Source: Aliivibrio_A kagoshimensis (GTDB taxonomy: Bacteria > Pseudomonadota > Gammaproteobacteria > Enterobacterales > Vibrionaceae). From it: a DNA stretch of 53,452 nucleotides. The notes beneath the pieces were generated by a model. It had not been told where the DNA came from and searched no databases. It saw only the letters and a list, made by a program, of their open reading frames with translations. Both the position numbers and the translations under genes were made by a program. The stretch's first letter is position 1. Every line of letters starts with the position of its first letter. This document shows positions 8,443-17,841 of the stretch, one piece after another. The stretch spans positions 1 to 53,452 of the forward strand of contig NZ_JAKJSQ010000025.1 in the NCBI RefSeq assembly GCF_050337105.1, given 5' to 3'.

Positions 8443-8519
8443 TAGATATTGGAAAGCTGACCACTTTCGGTGTATAAGTTCTGTATTATCTTAGTGGTCT
8501 ATGAATATAGGAAAGTATC

Positions 8520-9731
8520 ATGAAAAGAGCCGTTATTACGGGCATGGGGATCGTTTCTAGTATCGGTAACAATGCCGAAGAAGTACTCGAATCTCTAAAG
8601 GCAGGGAAGTCAGGAATTACCTATTCACAGCAGTTTGCAGACAAAGGTCTTCGCAGCAACGTGTGGGGTGATTTAAAAATGGACCCAATGGAACATATTG
8701 ACCGCAAGATCAAACGTTTTATGGGCGATGCAGCTGCTTATGCTTACCTCTCAATGGAGCAGGCAATTGCTGATTCTGGTTTAACTGAAGATCAAGTGTC
8801 CAACGACCGTACTGGTATTGTTGCAGGTTCTGGTGGTGCATCTTCATTCAACCAGTATAACGCAGTGGCGACCTTAGAGAGCCGTGGCGTGAAGCGTGTT
8901 GGACCATACATGGTACCTCGTACTATGTCTTCAACAGTTTCTGCCTGTTTGGCAACCCCGTTTAAAATTCGCGGTGTGAACTACTCAATGAGTTCCGCTT
9001 GTGCCACGTCAGCTCACTGTATTGGCCATGCGATGGAGTTAATCCAACTTGGTAAACAAGATGTTGTTTTTGCTGGTGGTGGTGAAGAGCTCGATTGGAC
9101 CCTAACCATGATGTTTGATGCGATGGGCGCACTTTCAACTAAGTATAATGATGATCCAAGCAAAGCGTCTCGTACCTATGATGCCGACCGTGATGGTTTT
9201 GTTATCTCTGGTGGTGGCGGCATGATGGTCATTGAAGAGCTTGAACACGCATTAGCTCGTGGCGCAAAAATCTACGGTGAAATTGTAGGTTACGGTGCTA
9301 CTTCAGATGGTTATGACATGGTTGCCCCATCTGGTGAAGGCGCAGTGCGCTGTATGAAGATGGCAATGCAAGATGTTGATGGCGTGGATTATGTCAATAC
9401 TCACGGCACATCAACACCTGTTGGTGATGTGAAAGAGTTAGGTGCGATTCAAGAGTTATTCTCTGAAAACTGCCCTGCAATCTCGGCAACAAAAGCGATG
9501 ACGGGTCACTCTCTAGGTGCAGCAGGCGTTCACGAAGCTATCTATTCAACGCTGATGTTAGACAATAACTTTATCGCCCCAAGCATTAACGTTGAGACCC
9601 TAGATGAAGCGGGTAAAGGACTAGATATTGTCACAGAGATGCGTGAGCAAGAGTTGACAACGGTTATGTCAAACAGCTTCGGATTTGGTGGCACTAACGC
9701 AACATTGGTCATCAAGAAATACCAAGCATAA
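8520..9731 (+). CDS. fabB: 3-oxoacyl-[acyl-carrier-protein] synthase I
   Basis: This 403-residue beta-ketoacyl-ACP synthase I elongates acyl-ACP in type II fatty acid synthesis and is needed for unsaturated fatty acids. The active-site cysteine is in MSSACATSAHCIG (near 157-169), and the two catalytic histidines are in VNTHGTSTPVGD and TKAMTGHSLGAAGVHE. The C-terminal NSFGFGGTNAT is the usual thiolase-fold signature. The start has a modest AGGAAA ribosome site. It is monocistronic with a strong terminator directly behind. The pairing with divergent mnmC is conserved in enterobacteria and vibrios. Confidence 0.97.
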   Translation: MKRAVITGMGIVSSIGNNAEEVLESLKAGKSGITYSQQFADKGLRSNVWGDLKMDPMEHIDRKIKRFMGDAAAYAYLSMEQAIADSGLTEDQVSNDRTGIVAGSGGASSFNQYNAVATLESRGVKRVGPYMVPRTMSSTVSACLATPFKIRGVNYSMSSACATSAHCIGHAMELIQLGKQDVVFAGGGEELDWTLTMMFDAMGALSTKYNDDPSKASRTYDADRDGFVISGGGGMMVIEELEHALARGAKIYGEIVGYGATSDGYDMVAPSGEGAVRCMKMAMQDVDGVDYVNTHGTSTPVGDVKELGAIQELFSENCPAISATKAMTGHSLGAAGVHEAIYSTLMLDNNFIAPSINVETLDEAGKGLDIVTEMREQELTTVMSNSFGFGGTNATLVIKKYQA

Positions 9732-9747
9732 TAAGCTTAATAAAAGT

Positions 9748-9782
9748 AAAACAGGCGCTTGATTCAAGCGCCTGTTTTTTTA
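9748..9782 (+). terminator. Strong terminator after fabB
   Basis: AAAACAGGCGCTTGA and its reverse complement form a GC-rich hairpin centred near 9763, followed by seven or more T. It also carries A runs on the left, so it may serve the convergent acyltransferase gene on the other strand. Confidence 0.92.
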
Positions 9783-9794
9783 TGTCCGTTATTT

Positions 9795-10814
9795 TTAGGG
9801 TAATAGCCATTGAGTCTTTGTCGATTTAGAGATCACCCAACTGCTTATCAATGAGGCTGCCCCAGCCACAACGACCCACAACGGAATAACCCAACCAGGG
9901 TGGCCGTCATACCAACCGTAACTCTTCATTGGCCATAAAAATATTGGATGCAGCAGATAGATACCTAAGCTGTGTGTACTGACAAAACTCACTGCAGATT
10001 TTGCTTTTTCTGGCAGGGAGTCTGCAAAATAGCGACACAATGCAAACACCAACGCAGCGGCAAGCACCGTATTCAATGTTTTGTAGGATAACCAACGTTG
10101 GACTGTGTACCCTCCCGCATCAAGGCTTAACGTGATAACAGAGTAAACGGTAAGCCCCAAAGCAGCAGCGCCGGCGGTAACGATTACCCATGTTGATTTG
10201 GCCGTTAGCGGAATTTTTTGATAGAGCACATAACCCAAAAGTAGATAACCACTGTAGAGCCACAGATTCGAACTCCAAAAACCTTCGATACCTTTGAATA
10301 GGTAGATCAGTGTTGAAATAAACCATAACCCTAACAGTGCATAGAGTGCAAAGTCGTCATAGCGTCTTACCAACTGTTGGAAAAAAGGAATCACAAAATA
10401 GAGAGGTAAGAAGTAGTAGAAAAATCCTAGGTGGTAGTAGGTTTCGTGTTCAGGCATCGCTTTGAGTGTTGATACCGCGTGACTAGTACTAAAGCCCTCT
10501 GCGGAGAGTCCTGAAAAAAGAGCATAGAAACATGACCAGACTAAGAAGGGTATAAGTACTTTCCCAAAGCGTCGTTGAATGTAGTTTTTGGGGTCAAAAG
10601 GACGTTGATCACTTAACATTAATGCCCCAGTGATCAGAATAAACACTGGGACGGCCCAGCGACTAATACTGTTAATTGATACGGCAGTCGCCCATTGATC
10701 AAAGGGAATCTCACCATACAGGTGACGATAGGGCGCCAATACATGGATTGAAATAACGGCAACCGCTGCAACACAACGCATTAAATCGAAGAAAAATACT
10801 CTCTCTTTACTCAT
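9795..10814 (-). CDS. Membrane acyltransferase, family 3 (WecH/OafA-like)
   Basis: This multi-pass inner-membrane protein of about 339 residues, with some ten hydrophobic helices, belongs to the acyltransferase 3 family. These proteins transfer acetyl or other acyl groups to surface sugars or glycans. Visible hallmarks are FFFDLMRCVAAVAVISIH near the N-terminus, with the conserved catalytic His, and RWAVPVFILITGALML, IQRRFGKVLIPF and STHSLGIYLLHPIFL. The start is placed at the ATG at 10814 because a ribosome site (TGGAG) precedes it and the product then begins MSKERVFFFD; the open frame extends 24 codons further without similarity. It resembles E. coli WecH most, but the acceptor is unknown. 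Confidence 0.82.
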   Translation of the reverse strand: MSKERVFFFDLMRCVAAVAVISIHVLAPYRHLYGEIPFDQWATAVSINSISRWAVPVFILITGALMLSDQRPFDPKNYIQRRFGKVLIPFLVWSCFYALFSGLSAEGFSTSHAVSTLKAMPEHETYYHLGFFYYFLPLYFVIPFFQQLVRRYDDFALYALLGLWFISTLIYLFKGIEGFWSSNLWLYSGYLLLGYVLYQKIPLTAKSTWVIVTAGAAALGLTVYSVITLSLDAGGYTVQRWLSYKTLNTVLAAALVFALCRYFADSLPEKAKSAVSFVSTHSLGIYLLHPIFLWPMKSYGWYDGHPGWVIPLWVVVAGAASLISSWVISKSTKTQWLLP

Positions 10815-10924
10815 GATTACTCCAGTGGGTTGCCTCAGCTCATAATCTTTGTGTTTCGTGGGGCGCAGAGAGTATGATAGGAGCAATTAAGCCTTCTGTG
10901 AACATGAATTTACGTGGTAAGCCG

Positions 10925-12070
10925 ATGAAAATTGTAATTGATGAAAATATGCCATATGCCTTAGAGTTATTCAGTCAAGTTGGTGATGTGGTGGTTAAGT
11001 CTGGTAGAGACTTAAACGCCAATGATCTGATTGATGTGGATGCACTGATGATTCGCTCTGTCACTAAGGTTAATGAAGCATTGCTAACTAAGGCAAATCG
11101 ATTAGCATTTGTGGGAACGGCTACGGCGGGTATGGATCATGTAGACCAACGTCTGTTGCAGAAAAGGGGCATTTTTTTTACTGCCGCCCCAGGTTGCAAT
11201 AAAGTAGGTGTCGCAGAATATGTGTTGAGCTGTGTCATGGTATTGGCGCAGCAACAGGGTTTTTCAATCTTTGATAAAACCGTCGGTATTGTAGGCGCAG
11301 GTCAAGTCGGTAGTTATTTGGCGCAATGTCTCGATGCTCTCAATATTTCCTATCTCCTTAATGACCCAATCAAACAGGGTGAAGGGGACCCACGTCAGTT
11401 TACTGAGCTATCAGAATTATTACACCAAGCGGATATTATTAGTCTGCATACTCCTATAACAAAAGATGGAGAGCATCCAACACACCACTTAATTGACCAT
11501 ATAGAGTTGAAAGAATTAAGGTCGAACCAAATTCTTATCAATGCAGCAAGAGGGGGAGTGGTAAATAATCAAGCATTGAAACAGCGGTTACAGCGATCAG
11601 ATGGGTTTTGCGCCGTATTGGATGTGTTTGAGTTTGAACCTGACGTTGATCTAGAGCTACTGCCTCTGCTCTCCTTTGCTACCCCGCATATTGCAGGATA
11701 TGGCCTTGAAGGGAAAGCTCGAGGAACCACGATGATATTCAATCGCTATTGCTCCTTTTTAAAGCGGCATGAAAGCGTCGAGGCTTCCAGTTTATTACCC
11801 ATTGCGCCAATTCCCGAGGTTCGACTAAATGGCCCATGGGATGAAGCAGTGCTGCACAATTTGATTCAGTTGATTTATGATGTACGAAAAGATGACGCTC
11901 TCTTTCGTCGCCAAATTGGTGAGCAAGGTTCATTTGATGCAATGCGTAAAGCATATTGGAACCGAAGAGAGTATAGTGCAGTCACTGTTGTTGGTGGAGA
12001 GGAGAGTAACTTAACTCCGCTGGCAAATTTAGGATTTACAACCGAGGACACCCATGAGTCAAGAATTTGA
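10925..12070 (+). CDS. pdxB: Erythronate-4-phosphate dehydrogenase
   Basis: This is the second enzyme of the DXP-dependent pyridoxal phosphate pathway, oxidising 4-phosphoerythronate in the cytoplasm. About 381 residues when started at the ATG at 10925 (product MKIVIDENMPYALELF), which matches the family start; upstream ATG codons at 10874 and 10904 are in frame but add non-family sequence. It shows the D-2-hydroxyacid dehydrogenase fold: GTATAGMDHVD, the NAD-binding VGIVGAGQVGSYLAQ, ISLHTPIT, INAARGGVVN with the catalytic Arg region, and the catalytic His in TPHIAGYGLEGK. A PdxB C-terminal dimerisation domain follows. It overlaps the next gene by 17 bases, so the two are translationally coupled. 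Confidence 0.95.
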   Translation: MKIVIDENMPYALELFSQVGDVVVKSGRDLNANDLIDVDALMIRSVTKVNEALLTKANRLAFVGTATAGMDHVDQRLLQKRGIFFTAAPGCNKVGVAEYVLSCVMVLAQQQGFSIFDKTVGIVGAGQVGSYLAQCLDALNISYLLNDPIKQGEGDPRQFTELSELLHQADIISLHTPITKDGEHPTHHLIDHIELKELRSNQILINAARGGVVNNQALKQRLQRSDGFCAVLDVFEFEPDVDLELLPLLSFATPHIAGYGLEGKARGTTMIFNRYCSFLKRHESVEASSLLPIAPIPEVRLNGPWDEAVLHNLIQLIYDVRKDDALFRRQIGEQGSFDAMRKAYWNRREYSAVTVVGGEESNLTPLANLGFTTEDTHESRI

Positions 12071-13067
12071 TATTGCCATACTCGGCGCAACTGGCGCTGT
12101 TGGCAGAACAATTATCGACGTTTTAGCCGAACGTAACTTCCCTGTTCGCAACTTATACCTATTGGCGAGTGAAAACAGCGAAGGGACCACAATTCGATTT
12201 AATGGAAAATCGGTACGAGTACAAAATGTGGAAGACTTTGATTGGACTCAAGTTCAAATTGCTATGTTTTCTGCGGGCAGCGCCTTATCAGAGCGTTGGG
12301 CGCCGATTGCCGCTGATGAAGGCGTGGTGATTATTGATAATACCTCATGCTTCCGCAACGACATTGATGTACCTCTGGTAGTGCCTGAAGTGAACCCAGA
12401 AGCGATTGCTGATTTTAGAAATCGTAATATCATCTCGAATCCGAATTGCTCAACCATTCAGATGTTAGTGGCTATTAAGCCGATTTATGATGCAGTAGGT
12501 ATCGATCGTATTAATGTATCTACTTACCAATCAGTATCGGGATCTGGCAAAGCTGGCATTGATGAGTTAGCTGGTCAAACGGCTAAGTTGTTAAATGGGC
12601 TACCTGCTGAAAATAAGGCATATGATAAGCAAATAGCTTTTAACTGCCTGCCGCATATTGATGAGTTTATGGACAATGGCTACACCAGAGAAGAGATGAA
12701 GATGGTGTGGGAAACCCAGAAGATATTAGCTGACCAATCGGTAACGGTTAACCCTACTTGTGTACGTGTTCCCGTTTTTTACGGTCATGCTGAAGCGGTT
12801 CACATTGAGACCAGTGCGCCAATTGATGCTGAAGAAGTGGTTCGTTTGTTAGAAGCGTCTGAAGGCATTGAAGTATTCCATAACAATGAATACCCAACTC
12901 AAGTGGAAGATGCAACCGGAAAAGATCACGTGATGGTGTCACGAATTCGTCAAGACATCAGTCATCCAACCGGAATAAATATGTGGGTAGTTGCAGATAA
13001 CGTGCGAAAAGGAGCAGCCACTAACACAGTACAGATTGCCGAAGTACTGATTAGAGATTACTTTTGA
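12054..13067 (+). CDS. asd: Aspartate-semialdehyde dehydrogenase (second, Usg-position type)
   Basis: This 337-residue protein converts aspartyl phosphate to aspartate semialdehyde on the route to lysine, methionine and threonine. It lies where E. coli has usg, whose product is a non-enzymatic homologue. Here the catalytic parts are intact: NAD(P)-binding ILGATGAVGRT near 9-19, active-site Cys in NPNCSTIQ, the SGSGKAGIDEL loop, and the catalytic His in RVPVFYGHAEAVHIE. It therefore looks like a working enzyme of the Gram-positive-like ASADH class, and vibrios are known to carry two ASADHs. It overlaps pdxB by 17 bases and is followed by a strong terminator. Usg remains an alternative name. 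Confidence 0.88.
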   Translation: MSQEFDIAILGATGAVGRTIIDVLAERNFPVRNLYLLASENSEGTTIRFNGKSVRVQNVEDFDWTQVQIAMFSAGSALSERWAPIAADEGVVIIDNTSCFRNDIDVPLVVPEVNPEAIADFRNRNIISNPNCSTIQMLVAIKPIYDAVGIDRINVSTYQSVSGSGKAGIDELAGQTAKLLNGLPAENKAYDKQIAFNCLPHIDEFMDNGYTREEMKMVWETQKILADQSVTVNPTCVRVPVFYGHAEAVHIETSAPIDAEEVVRLLEASEGIEVFHNNEYPTQVEDATGKDHVMVSRIRQDISHPTGINMWVVADNVRKGAATNTVQIAEVLIRDYF

Positions 13068-13085
13068 TTTCTAGCACATAAATCA

Positions 13086-13122
13086 AAAAAACGCTCTAAG
13101 TAATTCTTAGAGCGTTTTTTTT
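13086..13122 (+). terminator. Strong terminator after asd
   Basis: A perfect 15-bp stem (13086-13100 with 13106-13120), a TAATT loop and an eight-T tail separate the pdxB-asd operon from fimV. Confidence 0.95.
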
Positions 13123-13224
13123 ATTGATTACATTACACATTTTTGAATCAAAGCTACAGTATTGTGCTCATTATCCGATATAGTTTAAAGATCACCATTT
13201 TATTTGCAGATAGAGGCATCACTA

Positions 13225-16200
13225 GTGTCTAACGTTTTAAAGTACATCCGTCGAGCGCTTACTCCGATTGTCATGGTCATGGCAACTCAGACCTTAGCGG
13301 CATCGATAAAAATTGTAGGCCCTGATGGCGAACAAAAAGCAGAACAACCCACTTCTCCCACACAAGTCGTTAATCCAGCTCGAGTTACTCCCTCTACAGT
13401 CTCGAGTGGAATTCAAGCCACTACACGAGTATATGGGCCAACCTCAACAACCGATACCTTGTGGTCCATTGCTACTAGGCTTAGACCGTCAGCGAACACC
13501 AGTGTTCAGCAGACCGTATTGGCTATTTATAAACTGAACCCACAAGCCTTTGACGATAATAATATTCATAGCTTGAACTCAAACAGCACACTGAGAATCC
13601 CAACCCTAGCTCAAGTTCGAAATGAGAGCCAAGCAACAGCAGTAAGAGTGCTAAGAGAACACCAAGCACTGTTAGATCAAGCGAATGCCCCTGTGGTTGT
13701 GGCGACCCCTGTGCCTGTCACTCCAACCATAGTGGAGCGTGCCGCACCTGAATCTGTTGCCCCTGTGGTTAAACCTAAAGACGTAACACCTATCACCCCT
13801 CCTACTGTCGATAAGTCAACGGTCAGTGATGATGACTTAGTTGCGCTGAAGAAAGAATTAGAGAGCAATGAGGTTGAATATTCAGCATTAGAAGAGAGCA
13901 ATCATGCTCTGAGATTGAAATTAGCCAATGTTCAATACGAAGTTGAAGCATTAAAAGACGCTATTAGCGATGACGATAGGATTCGAGATGAAGTTCAAAA
14001 GTTCATTGAAGAGCAAAAACTAGCATTAAAAGAAGAAGAACAACCTGTCGAAACTAGTCTTATCGATAGCATTGCGGATTCTCCAACAATGGTTGCAGCA
14101 TTAGCTCTTATTCCGGGCTCAATGATTGCAGGACTTATTGCTTTCTTACTGTTCCGACGTAAAAAGCAAGTGGTTGAAGACGAACCAGAGCAACAGACAG
14201 TTGTTGAAGATGAACCTATCATCAATATGGATGACGATATCCCTGAGTTGACGCTTTCTGATGACGATGATGATCTCGATATTGATTTAGAGAGTGAAGG
14301 CGAAGCGGAAGAGTTTGAATTTGACCCTAATGCCGCATTTGGTGATGACAGTGACGATCCATTTGCTTCAACAGAAGAAGCTGCGTTTGATGATAGTACT
14401 CTAGAAGATGAAGACCCGTTTGCTGCTGTTGTTGATGACGCGTTGGCAGAAGAGTTACTCAGTGAAGAGACAGAAGTGACCTCTAATAATTTCTCTGTCG
14501 ATGCCGGTGTTAAAGCGCTTGGTTTAGAAGAGATGGAGAGAGCGCTGGATGAAATTGACTCAGGCTTGGATACAGATGATGACACGGATGAAGACTTCGA
14601 TCTTTCGCTCTCCTCAATTGAGGGAATAGACGATGAAAGTGGAATCGATCTTTCTGGCGAAGGTGAAGATGACGCCCTGAGTATCGACCTTTCAGGAGAG
14701 GGCGAATCAGAGAGCATTGATCTTTCTGGGGGAGAAGAGAATGATGCAAGTATCTCTCTCGACGATGAAAGCAGTGACATCGAGTGGGATACCCCAGAAT
14801 CTGAAGAGGATACGTTTTCGCTTGAAGCAACCGATGAAGTTGAAGTCAACAGTGATGATTTAGATTTTGATACTCTTCTAGGCAGTGAGCAAGACTCTCC
14901 TGTTCGTTCAGAGAGCGAGAGTACAGAGTTTGATTTAGACAGCGACATTCATGATGACCTCTTTGCTTCAGCATTCACTGAAACCAGTGAGTCGAGTGAA
15001 GAAGATAGCTTCGAATTATCTGCAGACAGCACGAAGTTGCTTGATGAGGTTGTGGAGCAATCGAATGAAGAGAATAGTGATAGCGATCTGTTTGAAATTG
15101 ATCAACAAAATACAGAATTACTTGATGAGCTATTGGCTGAGAACGGCGATGAAAGTAACAAACAAGAGCCAGAGTTTGAAATTGAAGCAGAGAGTACTGA
15201 GTTATTAGATGAGCTGTTGGCTGATACTCAAGTGAGTGACAGTGAAGCAGAAGCGCTTAATATTGAACAGCAAAGCGATGACGATACGTTCGAGATTGAT
15301 GAGCAAAGCACTGACCTATTGGATGAGCTGCTAGCTGAACCCGTAGAGAATGACAGCGAATCAGAAGCACTTAATATTGAAACACAAAGTGATGACGATA
15401 CGTTCGAGATTGATGAGCAAAGCACTGACCTATTGGATGAGCTGCTAGCGGAACCCGAAGAGAGTGACAGTGAGTCAGATCTGCTTAATCTTGAAGCACA
15501 AAGTGATGAAGAGGCGTTAAACCTTGACGAGCAGAGCACTGAACTGCTGGACGAATTGTTAGCGGAACCCGAAGAGAGTGACAGTGAGTCAGATCTGCTT
15601 AATCTTGAAGCACAAAGTGATGAAGAGACGGTAGACGTTGACGAGCAGAGCACTGGTCTGCTGGACGAATTGTTAGCGGAATCCGAAGAGAGTGACAGTG
15701 AAGCTGATCTACTTAACCTTGAAGCTGAGAGTGCCGAAGAGACAGTAGACGTTGACGAGCAGAGCACTGATCTGCTGGACGAATTGTTAACTGAACCACA
15801 AGAGAGCGACAGTGCGTTAGAGACCTCTTCTCTACAAGACACTGTTTCAGAGAGTTCACTTGGAATCGATGAGCAGAGCGCAGAGTTACTCGACGAGTTG
15901 TTAACGGATGATGTTGAAAGTGAAAGTGATGAGGTCGCCACATTACAAGAGGTGATTGAAGAGAGTGAAAGTGAGCCTCAAGCTGAACCTGCTCAATTGA
16001 ATGAAGACCAACCAAGAGATGAAGATTGGTTAGTCGATGCTGACGAAGAGGTAATAGAAGCGGAAGAAGCATCAATGGATGGACTCTCCGTTGATGAAGC
16101 GCTTGCCGAGCTGGAAGACGATCAGGATATTGAGGATAGAACGCAACTGTTCAATGAACTTGATTTCCCTGTTTACGGTGAAGATGAAGCGCTTGCTGAT

Positions 16201-16812
16201 GCACAAATCGACTCTGACCTTGTATCAAGTGAAGAACCAGAAGTGAAAAGCGATCAGCCTTTTGTTATTTCAGATTCCGAATTGGGTCAGTTTGGTGAAG
16301 AAGAAGCGAAATCCGACGTTGGTTTAACCGCTAGTGATGTGGGTGACGATTGGAGTGGTTTTAAATTTCAATCAGAGAACGTGACTGATGATGGTCATGA
16401 GATCCCTGCGGATGAGAGTGGTGCTTGGGGGACTGAGCCGACTCCAGAGCCAGAGATTGAGCAAGAAGATTGGTCTAATCAACCCGAATTTGAAAACTCG
16501 GTACAAGATGAAAGTAAATTCATTAGTATCGATACCTTAATTGCTCAGAGTGAATCAGGCGAATTAAAAGAGGTTGATGAACAGAGAGACCTTAATGTCG
16601 GGCTTAATGAGTTCCCAGATGTGATCGGGGACGTTGATGATTTTGATGTAGACATTGATAAAGAGTCACAGAGTAAATTAGATCTTGCAAAGGCGTATCT
16701 TGAGATGAGTGATAGCGACGGTGCTCGTGAACTATTGGAAGATGTGTTGAGTAGCAGCGATGAGAAGCTCAAAACAGAAGCGACACTTTTATTAAAAATG
16801 ATCGCTAAATAG
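13225..16812 (+). CDS. fimV: FimV-family polar hub / peptidoglycan-binding protein
   Basis: This very acidic protein of about 1195 residues is a FimV-type inner-membrane polar organiser (HubP in vibrios), which recruits ParA-like partitioning, chemotaxis and pilus proteins to the cell pole. Order: signal sequence (about 1-27), FimV N-terminal LysM-like region (about 68-135, TTDTLWSIATRLRP), proline-rich spacer, coiled coil (about 200-268), one membrane helix (about 287-310, followed by RRKK), a cytoplasmic Asp/Glu/Ser-rich region with 38-residue repeats, and the C-terminal FimV domain (SKLDLAKAYLEMSDSDGARELLEDVL). The start is taken at GTG 13225 because AGAGG lies 8 bases before it; an upstream TTG at 13204 is less likely. 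Position between asd and truA is typical. Confidence 0.92.
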   Translation: MSNVLKYIRRALTPIVMVMATQTLAASIKIVGPDGEQKAEQPTSPTQVVNPARVTPSTVSSGIQATTRVYGPTSTTDTLWSIATRLRPSANTSVQQTVLAIYKLNPQAFDDNNIHSLNSNSTLRIPTLAQVRNESQATAVRVLREHQALLDQANAPVVVATPVPVTPTIVERAAPESVAPVVKPKDVTPITPPTVDKSTVSDDDLVALKKELESNEVEYSALEESNHALRLKLANVQYEVEALKDAISDDDRIRDEVQKFIEEQKLALKEEEQPVETSLIDSIADSPTMVAALALIPGSMIAGLIAFLLFRRKKQVVEDEPEQQTVVEDEPIINMDDDIPELTLSDDDDDLDIDLESEGEAEEFEFDPNAAFGDDSDDPFASTEEAAFDDSTLEDEDPFAAVVDDALAEELLSEETEVTSNNFSVDAGVKALGLEEMERALDEIDSGLDTDDDTDEDFDLSLSSIEGIDDESGIDLSGEGEDDALSIDLSGEGESESIDLSGGEENDASISLDDESSDIEWDTPESEEDTFSLEATDEVEVNSDDLDFDTLLGSEQDSPVRSESESTEFDLDSDIHDDLFASAFTETSESSEEDSFELSADSTKLLDEVVEQSNEENSDSDLFEIDQQNTELLDELLAENGDESNKQEPEFEIEAESTELLDELLADTQVSDSEAEALNIEQQSDDDTFEIDEQSTDLLDELLAEPVENDSESEALNIETQSDDDTFEIDEQSTDLLDELLAEPEESDSESDLLNLEAQSDEEALNLDEQSTELLDELLAEPEESDSESDLLNLEAQSDEETVDVDEQSTGLLDELLAESEESDSEADLLNLEAESAEETVDVDEQSTDLLDELLTEPQESDSALETSSLQDTVSESSLGIDEQSAELLDELLTDDVESESDEVATLQEVIEESESEPQAEPAQLNEDQPRDEDWLVDADEEVIEAEEASMDGLSVDEALAELEDDQDIEDRTQLFNELDFPVYGEDEALADAQIDSDLVSSEEPEVKSDQPFVISDSELGQFGEEEAKSDVGLTASDVGDDWSGFKFQSENVTDDGHEIPADESGAWGTEPTPEPEIEQEDWSNQPEFENSVQDESKFISIDTLIAQSESGELKEVDEQRDLNVGLNEFPDVIGDVDDFDVDIDKESQSKLDLAKAYLEMSDSDGARELLEDVLSSSDEKLKTEATLLLKMIAK
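15238..15921 (+). repeat. 114-bp coding repeats in fimV
   Basis: About six tandem copies of a 38-residue unit (114 bp), with core DEQSTDLLDELLAEP, run through the acidic cytoplasmic region. Two neighbouring copies, starting near 15448 and 15562, are almost identical over about 65 bases, showing recent duplication or homogenisation. Earlier, more diverged DELLA blocks begin near 15030. Repeat number is likely to vary among strains, as known for HubP. Confidence 0.88.
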
Positions 16813-16827
16813 TGTGAATGCTTAAAT

Positions 16828-16857
16828 AAAAAGGTGCTATGAACGGCACCTTTTTTT
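16828..16857 (+). terminator. Terminator after fimV
   Basis: AAAAAGGTGC (16828-16837) pairs with GCACCTTTTT (16846-16855) around an 8-base loop, followed by T residues, 16 bases after the fimV stop. Confidence 0.9.
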
Positions 16858-16894
16858 ATAATGGTTGTCAACGAACAAGTAGAGTAGTGAATCA

Positions 16895-17701
16895 ATGATG
16901 CGCATTGCCTTAGGCATAGAGTACGACGGTACTAATTATTATGGCTGGCAACGTCAAAAAGACGTTGTTAGTGTGCAAGAGAAGCTGGAAAACGCGCTGT
17001 CAATTGTCGCAAATCATCCGGTAGATGTTCAATGTGCTGGTCGAACCGATTCCGGTGTCCATGGTACTGGTCAGGTCGTACATTTTGATACAACGGCTGT
17101 TCGTAAAGTTGCCGCTTGGACGATGGGCGTGAATGCCAATTTACCGAAAGATATTGCCGTACGTTGGTCCAAACCTGTCGATGACTCGTTTAATGCCCGT
17201 TTCAGTGCCACAGCAAGACGTTACCGTTACATTATCTATAATCATGCATTACGCCCTGCTATTTTAGGTAACGGCGTGAGCCATTATCATGAAGCGTTAG
17301 ATGCGAATAAAATGCACCAGGCTGGGCAATACTTACTTGGAGAGAATGATTTCTCTTCTTTTAGAGCAGCTCACTGTCAGTCGCGAACTCCATGGCGTAA
17401 TATGATGCACCTCAATGTCGCTCAATTTGGTGGCTTTATTGTGATTGATGTTAAGGCCAATGCGTTTGTCCACCATATGGTCCGTAATATCGCGGGAAGC
17501 TTGATCAGTGTGGGCAAAGGTGATCAAAAACCAGAATGGATTAAATGGCTGTTAGAAGCTCGTGATCGCAGTTTAGCGTCGGCCACAGCAAAGGCTGACG
17601 GTTTGTATTTAATTGATGTGGACTACCCCGAAGAGTTAGGCTTTCCTGATGTACCCAAAGGGCCGTTATTCTTGCCTGATGATTTACTGAATGTAGAGTA
17701 A
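16895..17701 (+). CDS. truA: tRNA pseudouridine(38-40) synthase
   Basis: This 268-residue enzyme isomerises uridines 38-40 in the anticodon arm of many tRNAs. It shows the TruA signatures: IEYDGTNYYGWQRQ near the start, the catalytic aspartate in CAGRTDSGVHGTGQVVHF (near 49-66), the RRYRYIIYN strand, and FVHHMVRNIAGSL near 190. Two adjacent ATG codons (16895, 16898) are possible starts. E. coli TruA is 270 residues. It stands between the fimV terminator and accD, as in other vibrios. Confidence 0.96.
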   Translation: MMRIALGIEYDGTNYYGWQRQKDVVSVQEKLENALSIVANHPVDVQCAGRTDSGVHGTGQVVHFDTTAVRKVAAWTMGVNANLPKDIAVRWSKPVDDSFNARFSATARRYRYIIYNHALRPAILGNGVSHYHEALDANKMHQAGQYLLGENDFSSFRAAHCQSRTPWRNMMHLNVAQFGGFIVIDVKANAFVHHMVRNIAGSLISVGKGDQKPEWIKWLLEARDRSLASATAKADGLYLIDVDYPEELGFPDVPKGPLFLPDDLLNVE

Positions 17702-17841
17702 TAATTCGGCGAATGTCATAAATTAAAATAGGTACAACCAGTTTTTTATCTACAGATTACTTATATTGTGGTTTAATCCTCAATCTTATGAATAATTTAT
17801 CCTCTGCTGTTGTTGCGGGGGAATCAAACAAAAGGTCTTCC

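Noticed and set aside
10874..10924. Upstream ATG codons for pdxB (10874, 10904)
   Set aside because: The family begins at MKIVIDENMP; the added residues have no similarity.
13995..15941. Long serine-rich open frames on the minus strand (317 and 237 codons) across fimV
   Set aside because: They are mirror images of the acidic fimV repeats: GAN codons for Asp/Glu read backwards as TCN Ser. No ribosome sites and no domain.
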